From: Streblospio benedicti | Lineage: Eukaryota; Annelida; Polychaeta; Spionida; Spionidae | Direction: 5' to 3' | NCBI GenBank assembly: GCA_019095985.1 | Contig: CM032659.1 | Coordinates: forward strand, 13,193,351-13,257,350 | Length of the DNA stretch: 64,000 nt | Shown here: positions 13,263-30,020 of the stretch, piece by piece | How the letters are laid out: each line of letters begins with the position of its first letter | How positions within the stretch are numbered: the stretch's first letter is position 1 | Made by a program: the position numbers and the translations under genes | Notes under the pieces: generated by a model | Seen by the model: the letters and a program-made list of their open reading frames with translations, nothing else | Database searches by the model: none | Told to the model about the DNA's origin: nothing

Positions 13263-13675
13263 TTAGAATGAGTTTGCAGGATATATATTCAGGTACATTA
13301 ATTAGAAACAATAGTGTTATGAACCACACGATCATATAACACACCATTGGATATACTTAATAGCAGAGTAATAGATTCGGAATTATGAAAAATAAAAATC
13401 ATAATTAAGAATAAACATTATAACAGACGAGAAGAAACTGCCACGTTTGTTATTTTCTTTTCCTACACACTGCAAAAGGTTACAGTGTACGATAGAGGAC
13501 CAGAAAATGTAGCTTTTTGCAATTCAGCATGTTATCATCCTCTACATGGTACTACCACTTCTAATGTAGATACACCTAAATGTAGCTGACGGGGATGCAT
13601 ATTTCAAGTCTATAAACGTTAAAATCAGCACATCAACCACGGTTTTTCATACACTAGTCCACCCCATTAACAAGC

Positions 13676-18313
<4,638 letters not shown>

Positions 18314-19816
18314 ATGAAAGTTAAAAATGTATTGTACTTGGGTGCTGATTTCTTTCCAATAATTTCTCATGGTACATGTAACATTATAGAGTCGATAAAT
18401 GCATGAGTTTTAGTAGGAGTTAAATGCAACTTTTGTTTCTTGTGAACTGTCCACCTGAAGACTGACCTGATAATTCATAATGTCCTCTTTAGTATATTGC
18501 TGATGTAGGCAGTTATATTTGGTGTTGCAAAGATTGTTCTCCAAGCAATTGCTATTATATGCAACTATTATGTGGAGAGGGAACATGGATAGAGAAAAAG
18601 AGGTATTTGCCCATTTCAAGTATGATTGTTTATTATTGTCAACATAAACACTATGCATGGTAGGTCCCTACACACGCACACACAAAGCATATTATAACAC
18701 ACGAATTTGCTTAGCACAATTTAATATTTGCAACAATGAAAGAAATACATTTCGCAGATTTCTAATTTGCAAAGAAAAACAGAACATAGTATCCGGTGAG
18801 TGGATACAGTGGATATTGACACTGGCAGATCTAGGATTCCGGAGGATGAGGGGGTGCGGTCATGACTTACCTAATTTCATACATTTCACATGGGCTAAGG
18901 CTCGCAGTGATGATACCACTCCTGTTGTATCTATTATTGCATACCCTCTATCTATTATTGGTCTCACCCACTATCAAAACATGAGGGATGTTTGTGTATT
19001 TAGACAACACCTAAAGATGTTTCGCTAAATTTGACCCATAGGCAATAAAGATGTTTGCTTTGCAATCAAAGGAGAAAAAATTTTTACTTGATGCGTGACT
19101 CATCCTACATCTGGCCCCTTACATCTATGTTCTTTGCATTGCATTGCAAGCGCTTTATAAACATGGCTATAATAAATATCTATAGCCCATGAGTCGACAT
19201 TAATATGGTAACACTGTGCTCTCTGAGCACTTTTATTCCAATATAACCACTATGCCAATTCGATGGTCATGTTTCAAACAGTATTGAAACCATAGTGGAA
19301 AGAAAAATAATTAAAATGGCCCCTTGAAAGGTAAACTCTAATTGCTCACAAGCATAAACAAAACTATTGCAGAAAATGTTGAAAATGGACCCAAATTGGC
19401 ACTATGGAAAGCAAACTTTAATTGGCAAAATGCCCAAATTCCAATCACTTTTTGTGTCCGTCATACCAAATAGTTGTTTAAAGTATGAACAAAATAGGGG
19501 GAAAAGCGTAAAAGCTCTAGCTTGTCCAGAGACAAACATACATGCATAGATACATACATACATTCATACATAGTTACAAACAAACGAAACACAAGGTTTT
19601 CGCTTCAGCTGCTGAAGCGACGCAATTACCTGATATCATCCTGCAAACAATGACATCATCACCTCACCATTTAAAAAATGTATGCAATTACTGTAGGTAT
19701 GTACTAAGTATCAAAATATACAAACTTCCAAAGTCATGATTTTGTTCCAACCATTCTCATTGTGTTCCGTCAGTTCAATGTGCCACAAACTTTATGCAAT
19801 GCCGTCTGCCCCAGCC
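18314..19816. other. Intergenic between convergent genes, no gene seen
   Basis: 3' flanks of the Death-domain gene (plus) and the DEG/ENaC gene (minus). AT-rich. A short piece near 18825 (GGCAGATCTAGGATTCCGG) resembles the end of the dispersed CAGATCC element described below. No coding signal. Confidence 0.5.
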
Positions 19817-22374
19817 TCATTCCCTCTTCCGATTGGCCAACATTTCCTTTGCCCGGGTCATCAGTGCCAAGACCAGCACGTCGGCTAACTTTACCATGCT
19901 GAGGAGGCTGACACCCAGCAAGAGGCCCAGGTGGCCTCTCAGGTCCCCAAGCAGCGCTTCATACGGGTAGGCAGGATGCTCCGTAAAAAGCACGTACTTT
20001 GGCAGGTCAGATTGCTGAAAATCATTTGACAATTATTAATCGAGTGTGTCTGTACTCAGCAAGTTTCGTGCTCACTTTGTTACATGCGTGACTGTGCTAC
20101 ATTTACATGGTGTACTCATAGCAGTACTTCGTAACAAATATGCAGATATATCTCGACTCAACTGTGTGTCGATTAATGTATAGCTAAATATAGTAATTCT
20201 CGAAACTCAATTTTGATACAATTCATTTTACACGTGTAACAGAGAGAACCCACTGAGGTGAATTTGTCTCACCTTAAAGGCAGCATTCATCCATGCCACA
20301 TGCCAATCCTTCTGTCTTGCGGGAGCTTTGTTTAAAACTTGTACTCTGTATGAGACTTGGCGACACGTTTTCTGGCAATGGGGGCAAGGGGGCTGCAGCC
20401 TCCGCACTGCCTCCAGCTGGCCCTGAAGGCACACCCCAACACCGTCCACCGGCGGCCCTGGTAGGTAACAGCCCTTTTGTGCTACGACAGCATCATTTTT
20501 GCATTCTCTCAAACAGGCATGCAACGAGTAGTTGAGATGATAAAGTGGGTTCCGAAAACTAGGATGGTCAGTGTCTACCCAGTCAGATTATGGTGCGGGT
20601 AGGCTTATGTGATTAGTCTTTTCCAGCGCAATCTGCATACGAATTCCACCCTGTAAAGGTACAGAAGCATGTGCATATCTCAAGTCACAGGACACATACT
20701 CCCATGGCTCGTGAATGATATGAAACGCATCTGCTTCTGGTATGACACTTTTCATGACGTCGTTTTTCCCAAGCCCTTTACGGTCCAAGGGTTCAACAAC
20801 TGTAAAAGCTGAATACATACTAACAGGAGTCTTGTATCTATTGGTTTCTATTGGGCGAGCCGTCTTCCTGCTGATGAAAGTAGATGTTTGGGAGTATTGG
20901 ATGTATTCGTCAACTGAATTCTCACATCGAGTTCTGTTGTTAGTCTTTTAGTACGAATAACAATTCCTTTACTATAGCCACCTGCTGACAGTATGTTCTC
21001 ATAATTCACGCTGTTATGGTTATGACGCCAGGCTTGGTCAACAGCATCTTCTTCTTTGATTACAAACCGTCTGTTACCGAGAACATTCTCGGCAAAGTGA
21101 TGAAAGTTGTCGGTGAGGTTTATACCTAGAGCCCCATGTTTTACTTGATCTCTAACATAGTCTAACAATGTCATGGTTGAGGACATGTTCTGAGTTTCCA
21201 TTTGCCGAGTGATGATTGTAATGAGCCCTGTTTTATGTAGGTAGTACTCTAGGCCCACGTCTGTAAGAGTGTTGTTGTTAAAGCCAGTTATTTCCAGGGG
21301 CACAGAGCGAGTAGCTTTGAGAAACGACACACGATCAAGATCTAGAAATATAAAAATGTAAAGCAACTGTGGAATATGTGATCAATACGAATTTTCCCAC
21401 CAAAATACTTCATTTTCATAGGGTTTTTCGGGAAATCCCGTAAGTGCGCCCCCCCCCCCTTCCGAAAACCTGTATCTGCCTATGATTTCAAATTGATACA
21501 TTGAAGATATATTGAATGCCTGACGATATTCATGACAAATACATTATGGTAGTAAAATGTCTATGTTGATACGTGATTATAAACACCTTCACCGATTTCC
21601 ATTAAACAGTCTAGTGTAAAACACATTCAATCCCTGGAAAATATATATGACAAGCCTTGTATAAATGCATATATAGGGTCATTTCCAACAGGTACGATAT
21701 ATCAAACCATGCAATCTGCCATCGCCCAAGTAAAGTCGAGTAATATCTATCTAAAAGTCGGTAACAAATGACATATGCTCTACATAGCTTTTAAAACGGA
21801 CAATACAGGCATATACAATTTATATCTTTATTTAACTGTATTGTGTGAATGCTTACACTTACCTGGTACAAGATGAACATTGCCCTTTTCCAGCTGCTCC
21901 TCAACAAACGATGGTTTCACATTTATCACCGGACAAATAGTGAAAGCTGGAAACGTAATGTTTTCATCGATCACCTGCAGGGAACCATAGCAATTAACCT
22001 AGTTACATCTGGAGCAACACATTCTTGGTGCCATTTTTTAAATGGTCAACTGTATTTGACCAAAGAATTTACATCAATCCTTTAGATTTTGCCAAGAATC
22101 TACCTCTGATTGTCTCAAACATACATGATTCACAGCAGTCTTTTGTCAGTTGGATCATTTCTACACCAATTTGCATCTTCTTATTACAATCATAATTATC
22201 ACATACAGATTTACTATGTTACATATGAATGATAATTGCATCCAAAAACTACTGACCAATTTACGATCCAATACTTTCTCATGGCTCATGTACCTGGCAA
22301 TAGCCAAGTAGGTGACCCGGCGATTGCACTGATCAATGCCAGAGTCCACAACGTCCTCCTCGCGTAATGCAGTC
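19817..22374 (-). CDS. DEG/ENaC (amiloride-sensitive) sodium channel family, with frame lesions
   Basis: Trimeric cation channel subunit of the plasma membrane. Four exons: 22374-22257 (first transmembrane helix, ARRTLWTLALISAIAG, then YLAIARYM), 21974-21863 (ITFPAFTICP, the family FPAVTIC signature), 21341-20273 (extracellular domain with YSLHACLREC and later Cys pairs), 20014-19817 (second helix, LGLLLGVSLLS with the GxS selectivity filter, ending RKRE). Phases agree (1/0/1/0) only if one base is restored in a G-run inside helix 1 near 22311. The third exon changes frame between 20952 and 20848 and has an in-frame TAA (20588-20590) exactly where the family has LP.PY. The Glu that usually follows the filter (as in LEL) is Lys here (VKL). 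N-terminal exon(s) with the cytosolic start were not found. Pseudogene or assembly errors; both are plausible. Confidence 0.8.
21418..21482. mobile_element. CAGATCC-family short inverted-repeat element, partial
   Basis: Shares the core CCACCAAAATACTTCAT ... TTTTTCGGG ... AAGTGCGCCCCCC ... TGTATCTGCCTATGA with copies at 34134-34284, 40632-40770, 43120-43258, 48174-48336 and 56893-56963. Lies in an intron of the DEG/ENaC gene. Confidence 0.7.
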
Positions 22375-25043
22375 CTGTGGACATTATGAAATCTAATCTA
22401 GAAGAAGAGGCTACAATACTTCTACAGATTGAAGTTTTCGTTTCTACTTAAAGCTCATTTCTGTCCTAGTCAATCAAAAGTTGCACTTTTTCTTTCAAGA
22501 ACTTTATCTTGGCCCTTTTCTCTTCAATTTGTCTTCCAGCTCTGGATCGTTTTCCATTGTATCATCATTTTTCTGACAATCGATGTCTTTTATCTCCGAC
22601 TGTGTTTCTTGTTCGGGCTGCTGCATTTTCCAGTTCCTGTGGCTAGAACTAGTGGTGGTGGAGCTATGCGTCATACCGGTAGTTAAAACTATCTTAAGGG
22701 TTCATTTCTTTATTTGTATTTACAAAGTTCGGCTTATTTAAATGTTAGAACATGATAAATATGGAAGTTGGTTTTCATTGGCTGTATTTACGTAAATTTA
22801 CACTATTGTAGACGAACGTGAATATACCATAAAGATATTACTGTGAACTTCATCACTCCAGAGGCACACACGTGTGCTATAGTCTGTGTTACAGTTCTAT
22901 GACAATAGGAAATTTGCTTGTGTATTATTTGCTTTTTAGTCACGATTTGAAAATGAAAGTTAAAAATGCAGCAGCATATTACTGTAGGTTCTTGCAATTT
23001 TATTTTGATAACAATTGACAAGCATAGAAACACTGCTCAGTCGCAGACAATGTTTGTTGGCGTAATAGTTTAGACCTTAAGGGAACGATCATAAATAATG
23101 ATACCGGGAGGGGGGTCGTCCAAAAAGGTGGGGGGTCGTCCAACTTTTCTGATTCCCTTTGTGGGGGTCGCTGAATTTTTTTATCACGCTACGGTTTTGT
23201 TTTTTTTTCAAATATGTTCTTTTAGCAATGCAATGACTATATAGAGGACTTTTTCTTTAGCGGAGGGTAAGGGGGGTCACTCAACTTTTTTAAATGTTGA
23301 TGGGGGGGTCGTTAACTTTTTCTTTGCTCCCCCAAAAAATGGACGACCCCCGCCGGTATCGCTATTTATGATCATTCCCTAAGAACGGTAACAAAACGAT
23401 TGATTTAGATCTAAATTTCCAAATTAAATAATTTAGACTGTGAGAACAGATCTCACAGTTCAAATATTCATAGTTCATGCTGATGCTATATAATAATGTG
23501 TTACTGTGGAATAGCACAGAAGTTTTTGTTTATATCGTCAAAGAATCAGTAATCCGTCTCTTACTTTGAACCAATTATTTATAGGATTTTGGATAGTTTT
23601 TACTTTCTAACAATTCGTTTATAATCCAAATCTGCAATGAAAATACAATCAGCAAATACAAGGCTCACTAACGATTTTTCAGTATTATTTGTAGACTCTA
23701 TGAACAATGTTTCTGATCATAATGCAATCTTTTCAAAATAAGATGTAGACATCGCGTGATTAAGTTGAGTATGTTTGTATTATGAAATAGCTTTCACGGG
23801 AGATACGTACTACGTAGTAATTAATTGGCAATACTTGTAGTGTAATTATTTGTGAGGGTAGGGGTTAAGGGTGTGGGTGTAGGATGTGGAGTATGTAAAT
23901 AGTAAACTCTCCTTCTAAATTAAACAATTTTTATTCAGGCATTTACTAGTACAGTTTACACTTGATCATTAGGTTATAACGATGTTGCGATCTGCAACAC
24001 TATTACTTCAGTGAAGTACACTTAGATGAAAATGTGAAGTATAAAATGGCAATTTTAGTTCCAATATATACCTTCCCAATTATTCTACATATAACAGTTT
24101 ATTGATATTGTGATTTAGATTAGACATCCACTCTACCATTGTTTTGATAGCCACCTCCCCCAGCACCCACCAGTGCAGTAACAATGCCCCCCCCTCCCCC
24201 CCCCCCCCACACACACACATCCTGACACTATTCACCTCTGATAACACCTGTCCACGTCACATACTCACACAAGCACCACTACACCAACAACAAATATTGC
24301 ATAGCACCCCGCCTGACATGCAGATTACAAATGGGGTTCCCAATGTGACTTAATTACTTACCCGAAGCACATAGCCCAAATATAGACAGGTCAATAATTT
24401 ACCCCATGTAACGCATTTGACGTCTATATGACCCCAAGATGGCGCCCAGCGTCAGCAATCGACAGCCCACTGCAACATTTACATCATCGAAAATATAAAT
24501 TTCCATTGCTATCCTATACCATGATTAATCTCCCTTAGTCAAATGGGGTCTAGCCAGTCGAGTTTTTGGGAGAAGTTTGCTGGACACAGTAGACTTGTTT
24601 TTTTGTAATTATCCACTTATGTTAAAGCACCCCACCTGCATTGTATATAGACACACACATTCCATTAAAAGCTCTCATGCTTCCACTGGAATGTTTTATT
24701 TGATAATGCAGTAAAAAACATCACCAAGCTTTTCACATGTACATATATGAAATCAATTTTACTACGAAATAACATATTTCAGGCAGACATTGCATGGCAT
24801 CGTGAAAATATTTCATGCATGTACAATTTACATTCTCAATAATTCTAGACATCACACAAATATTGATCGTTATTCTTCTCTTCATATTCAAATGTTATAG
24901 CCACAAGCACAATGGATGAAAGGCGTCATAATAATTATTTCAAGAGGTAAGTATGTCAGATAAACAAACCAATGCCCCAAAAACAGCCTTTTTCCCGACC
25001 TCCCACTTCATTAACCACCCTCGCCGGTGTGTCATTGGCTAGA
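22375..25043. other. Intergenic between DEG/ENaC and alpha-galactosidase-like genes
   Basis: Contains one complete MITE (23081-23379) and a C-run/(CA)n at 24179-24225. The expected upstream exon of the channel gene should lie here but I could not identify it. No other gene seen. Confidence 0.45.
23081..23379. mobile_element. 299-bp MITE with TAA target duplication (PIF/Harbinger-like)
   Basis: Terminal inverted repeats GGGAACGATCATAAAT / ATTTATGATCATTCCC, flanked on both sides by TAA (23078-23080 and 23380-23382). Interior is rich in GGGGGTCG blocks facing CGACCCCC, similar in style to the elements at 38862 and 40871. No coding capacity. Confidence 0.85.
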
Positions 25044-28000
25044 TCATCTAGATTCTACAGTCAGTACAAGGAGTATTGCAGAATGTGGTTCGACTGAAGT
25101 GGTATACTGTTCGTAAAAGAAGCCCAAGTCCTGCCTCAAATAAGCATCTCTCATGGTCAAAGTGTCGACGGTGGTCAAGTCAGAGAAATGATCCATTTTA
25201 AGGGTGATCTCATGCTGAAAACAAAACAAAGGGCATAGAGAAAACAATATTAAAATACATTATGCCATGTATATACAATCATACTAAAATATTTGATCAT
25301 TAATAGTCGTGAATTAAAGTGTACCTCCAGTCACTACTTGGTTCGTTTTGTTTATTTACATGAACCTACATATAGTCTTACAAACACAATGCAATCATCA
25401 CCAACATTTTCTACTATTTGGTATATAAGTGATAGATGAAATGTTTGGATAGAGTGCAGACAAATACACGTTATATGTTGAATACTGAGATTATATTTCA
25501 AACCAAATACACTGAATGCATAATTTGTTAGAAAAACAAAAGAAAAAAAACGAAAAAAAACAGATTCTTGAAGAGAAATGACTAAAATTGCGTATGTTTC
25601 ACATACTATACATAATCTTTGTTGAGATGTAACGCGTAACCTTGATGCCTGGCCTTGATGTCATATGTGTTGAGCAGTACTGAAGATCCTTGTTGTCCTC
25701 TGTGCTGAGCAGTATTGACTAACCTTGATGATATATGTGGTGAGTAGTACTGATCAACCTTGATGTTATCTGGGTTGAGCAGAGGATCTACTGACTAAAC
25801 ATGATGTCGTCTGTGTTGAAGACTACTGACTAATCTTGATGTCATCTGAGTTGAGTAGTACTGACTAACCTTGATGTCATCTGTGTTGAGCAGTACTGCG
25901 GCGTAGCGTCCTTCACTAAGCACGCCCGTGAACACGTAGAGTTCGTGGCGTCCACCCACAGTCAGACAACGCTTTGCCAGATTCTCAATCTTCAGCACAG
26001 ACTCATCTGCATTCGTATCAAATGAATTTTCAAATAGCAGTACACATACAATGCCTTAACTGAAACTTATGTCTTACATAGCTTTTTTGGAGATCATGCT
26101 GTATATATAATGCCTAGGGCACATTCCACCGCAAGGTGGGTCTACAGCCAGTCTACGATCAAAAACGCATGGAGATCGTAGACATCAATGAGTGTTAACT
26201 GCGTCAAACGCAACATTTTTCAAGGCTGTAGGGTGGCCACAGAAGAAGTTTTGCGTGTCAAACCTCTGCTACGACCACTCTACATCATGGTCCGACCGTA
26301 AGGAGGCAGTGCGGAGACCTTACGTTAAATCGTCGCATAATCACAGAGGATTTAGCCGCACGTTGTCGGCACAGACACAATACCGGCGCAGTGCGTTCTC
26401 TGTACCATGAAAGTACGAATGCCCTATGCTAGTAATAACACGGTGTGTAGAGCGTAAATTATATGTGAGTACAACGTACGTTCTATGTACCTTGATCTCA
26501 CAGCCACCTCAACAAAACCATTACCAGTGCCGACGCACTCCTAACGCACGGAGCCCGTGCCAATGAGCCCACAACTGTCCTTTTGTCACTCCGTGCAGAA
26601 AACGTCGTAGACGCCACAGTCCTCAACACGCCTTGCGGCAAACACGCCCGCGAAGGTGGAATGTGCCCCTCGCTTAACAGATGCACCTACTAGAATCACA
26701 ATATTTCACTCTATGCATTTACATATACATTAAGGGTTTGCAGTAAAGTTGCAAGCATGAAATATAAACAGTACCTTGGTTGTAAGTGAAGTTAAAGTCG
26801 CCGTCATTAAATGGATACCAGTCCTTGTTGACACCCTTCCAACGCCCCTTCTGTCTAAGCTGACAGTCTGGGACCCTTGCCTGCACGAACAGCCGAGTAC
26901 CCATGCTGAGGCAGTTTTCAGGGTGCTGACGCAATCGCATCTCACCAGTGTTTTCTTTTATGTCCCATATCTAAAAAGATGTAATTTTTTGTTAAGAATC
27001 TGATGGACGTTTCTGATAGCTTTATCGTACTACGGTTACTGATTACAGTATAAAAGAATACTGTTTATTAGAAACTTGTGAGGCAAAGTGGATTGTAGCA
27101 AGGTGTAAAAGTCACACGATATTTACTTAATTTACTTAATAATTAGTCACATGACTTCGACATTTGAATCACACGTGATTGATCTGACATTATAGACATT
27201 GATAGTACTTGAAATGAAAAGATAAGAAATAATTTAGATACACATTTATAGTCACCTGATATTGATCTGTGTGATCACAATCTACTATGGTGGCTGCTAC
27301 ATTGCCCAAACTTTGTATGCCAAGACATTTACTAGTCAATGGGTTTTGTAATAGTCCAGTATCACTGTTGTATCTAAAATGAACATAGCATGATTAATGC
27401 TTTATCAAATAAATTAAAACTGGACAAAGATCACAGCATTCAACTTGAAACAACAGACATTTCACCTTCTGACATTTTTGTATATTTAATCAATTATTAA
27501 CCTGATTATTATAGGCTTAGTCATGTGGTTTATTGTCTATTTCTGCAAAACACACACAGCTACGTATATGTGACACTCATGTTCAAATAAAAGAATTTGC
27601 CACCATACAAACATCATAAACAATGAACAAAAACTCACTGCCACTTCTGGTCATCCGTATTATTACAGGGTCGCGACACAACCTGTTTCCAAGCATTCCC
27701 ATTGGCTGGAGAACCAGACCAGACAAGCTCTACTGATTGGCCCAGTTTGTCCTGGTTCACTGCCAAAAGCTCATCATGTGTTAAAAGCTGCTGGATGAAT
27801 GGGGTCATTGACCTATTGAAGAATATAAAACGTTAACTACATTTATGTATGCTGTCTATCGGTGACCCTAAATTGTGGTCGGAATTACAGACAGAGTCAA
27901 TCGTTTAAGAGGCGGGAAATGCGACGTTTGGATACAATCATAATTTAATGTGGTATACATTTTTAGCTTATGCAGAACATGAGGGGGTATATAGCGTTGA

Positions 28001-29992
28001 AGAAAATCCATTCACCAACATTTTTTTCCATAAATCACCAGTCACTCACCAATACATTTCATTGTCTTTCACCAATCCCCAGGAATTGTAATTGAATAGG
28101 TCCCATCACATTTCACACACATGTACTTAAATACAGGCAATTCACAATTCACCCCAAAAATTTAGGGCAAATCACCAATCACAGCCTTTGTACTGAGCAG
28201 ATCACCTGTCACCAATGATTGGTTCTATCAGATTTCACGCACTTAAATACAGGCAATTCTCAATTCATGCTCAAGATTTAGGTCAAATCACCAATCACAT
28301 TATTGCTATATGACCCCCTTGAACATCAACTGTTGCATCATTGTGTGAGCCATTCATGCGCCAAAAGTCTAGAAGATACTTTGTAGATCATCTTGCCATA
28401 GCAAGGTAACATCTATCTATAGTTTATTGATAGATGTTCTGAAGAAACCCCGAATAAGTGAAGATGTTTGTAGATACGCACCTCAAATCGTTACCAAGTA
28501 AAAGAGGTGCCTTTAGAGCACACCATAAGATCATGTGCGCAATATTTTCACTTTCACTGAGATCTCCGTTTCCTACTTCTAGCATATCCACATCATTCCA
28601 AAAGCCAGGGCCTGAATATTGCCAGAGCTGTTCATCGATCATCTGTGCAAATGTCAAATATGCATATTTCTGAACCAATAAGATTTTTACAGTTGTTTTA
28701 TAAAGAAAATGGCATTTATTATAACATGTTAAACTAAGACTATACTAATGGATATATATTATCTTACACATTTGTTTCACATGCATTCGTCATGTGCAAC
28801 TATAGGCGCCAGTAATCATTAATGGTATACAACCTCTCGAACATGTGCTCATAAACTATCAACCACCAAAACTGGTGGAAATGAGGAGGGTAATGCCCGA
28901 TACAAGAACTTTATCCGCCAGTGATAAGGAGGCATATTTTCTACATACATAGTAAACCATGGCCATCATGGATCCGAAGTCTGGATAGATGTCATCACCC
29001 ACGCGTCGCATGTGACCAAGGTAAGGGCCCTGCTCCGGAGTCACGTAGTAGCCCTGTAATGAACATACGAGGAGACAAATCGACAACCAGAGAGGACATG
29101 TAGGCTGCTCGAAAAGAAATATACATGCTTAGGTATTTAGTTTTAGTTTTTGCGCCATTAAAATTTGCTTTACACCAGCGATAGGTGGTCTGCGTATAAA
29201 AAGAATTATTCCTGCAAATTAGAATTGCACTATACAAAGTACAACCATTACTAGGTTGTAATAATTGTGCTGCATGCCCGCCATGAGGAAACAAAAAAAG
29301 GCAGTATCGAGTACCAATGATTTGGTGGTGTAGACTTACAATCAACTGAGCGCAAGGATATGCTATAAAGCTATTATACATTTAAGGCGTAAACTTTTTT
29401 ATCCAATATAATGTCAGAAACAAATCATCTTGAAAAGTACATTTTACGGTGTGTTATTATTTATATAAATATTCATGTTTTTAATGAATTCTATCATGTG
29501 TAAACATTTTTATGTAGGTCGATTTACGGATGAAAATCCATTCATCAATTTTTTTTTTAGATCACCAGTCACCAATACATTTCATTGTTTTTCACCAATC
29601 CCAAGGTACTTGTAATTGAATATGTTCCATCACATTTCACACACTTAAATACAGGCAATTCACAATTCACTCTCAAGATTTAGGGCAACACAGATTTGTA
29701 ATGAGCAGATCACCAGTCACCAATAATAGGTTACATCACATTTCACAAACTTAAATAAAGGCAATTCACAATTCACTCTCCAGTTTTAGGGCAAATCACC
29801 CATCACATTTTTTGCTATATAATCCCCCTCTACACCTACCTTGATGCTGTGGACCATAGGCCTCTGGCCCTGCATTGCCTCCCAGAACACACGGTACGTC
29901 TCATTGCCCTCAAACTTGTCCTCCGGTAAATTACAGTCATCATTTTTTACGAAGTCCACACCCCAGGATGCGTAGGTTGCAACATCCTGCAT
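25044..29992 (-). CDS. GH27 alpha-galactosidase-like enzyme with inserted ricin-type lectin repeats, 5' end missing
   Basis: Hydrolyses terminal alpha-galactosyl (or alpha-N-acetylgalactosaminyl) residues in this family. Eight exons: 29992-29840, 29053-28958 (or 28949), 28669-28482, 27812-27639, 27373-27256, 26970-26775, 26006-25870, 25214-25044 (TGA). Internal phases match. The barrel half shows WGVDFVKNDDC (nucleophile Asp) and GPGFWNDVDML (acid/base Asp, second D), then LLLGNDLR and LAVNQDKLG. Next, where the family passes directly to its C-terminal beta domain, about 130 residues intervene with QKW, LTSKCLGI, YQIWDI, PENCLSMG and AKRCLTVG, the QxW/Cys pattern of ricin B-type trefoil lectins. 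The C-terminal beta domain resumes with LYVFTGVLSEGRYAAVLLN. The roughly 130 N-terminal catalytic-barrel residues (PPMGW region) are not found up to 33 kb; the 100-N gap at 30453 may hide them. Confidence 0.85.
25640..25899 (-). repeat. 35-bp minisatellite spanning exon end and 5' splice site of the alpha-galactosidase-like gene
   Basis: Reading the minus strand, the exon ends with a stretch coding VLLNTDDIK and the donor GTTAGT. Seven further imperfect 35-bp copies follow directly, each repeating the last 28-29 exon bases (CAGTACTGCTCAACACAG.TGACATCAAG style) plus the GTTAGT-like donor (variants include GATTAGT, GTTTAGT and GTTGATC). The intron therefore starts with a ladder of decoy exon ends and donors. 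The unit is not a multiple of three. Confidence 0.9.
26116..26669. mobile_element. About 550-bp inverted-repeat element inside alpha-galactosidase-like intron
   Basis: Ends AGGGCACATTCCACC and GGTGGAATGTGCCCCT are inverse of each other, and the adjacent CGCAAGG / CCTTGCGG blocks also pair. Target duplication is unclear (CTA versus CTC). Interior is CG-richer than the intron and has no transposase frame. Probably a non-autonomous DNA transposon. Confidence 0.7.
27991..28322. mobile_element. Repeat element copy 1 (GGGGGTATATAGC ends, internal dimer)
   Basis: Begins GGGGGTATATAGCG and ends GCTATATGACCCCC (inverse). The interior is a head-to-tail dimer of a roughly 150-bp segment with 'aatcaccagtcaccaat', 'acatttcac', 'caggcaattcacaatt' and 'gatttagggcaaatcacc'. 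A second copy lies in the neighbouring intron at 29525-29830. Confidence 0.7.
29525..29830. mobile_element. Repeat element copy 2, left end truncated
   Basis: Direct repeat of 27991-28322, with the same internal dimer and the same right end (GCTATATAATCCCCC), which abuts the splice donor of the exon ending at 29840. The left terminus is missing. Confidence 0.7.
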
Positions 29993-30020
29993 CTGCAAGG
30001 CATAAAGGGCATGGAATATA

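Larger units (their letters stand above)
9691..13655 (+). other. Probable 5'-UTR intron of the Death-domain gene
   Basis: AT-rich, with no coding frame I can support. It contains a palindromic transposon remnant (10973-11119) and two short tandem duplications: a 60-bp unit twice at 12051-12169 and an about 81-bp unit twice at 13107-13262. Confidence 0.4.

Noticed and set aside
22161-22349. Protein starting MDSGIDQCNRR as the N-terminus of the channel
   Set aside because: The overlapping frame with ARRTLWTLALISAIAG is the real first helix; this frame is only correct for the second half of the exon.
22504-22626. Small minus-strand frame starting MQQPEQETQ as the N-terminal exon of the DEG/ENaC gene
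   Set aside because: Acidic composition is plausible for a cytosolic start, but no donor in the needed phase is present.
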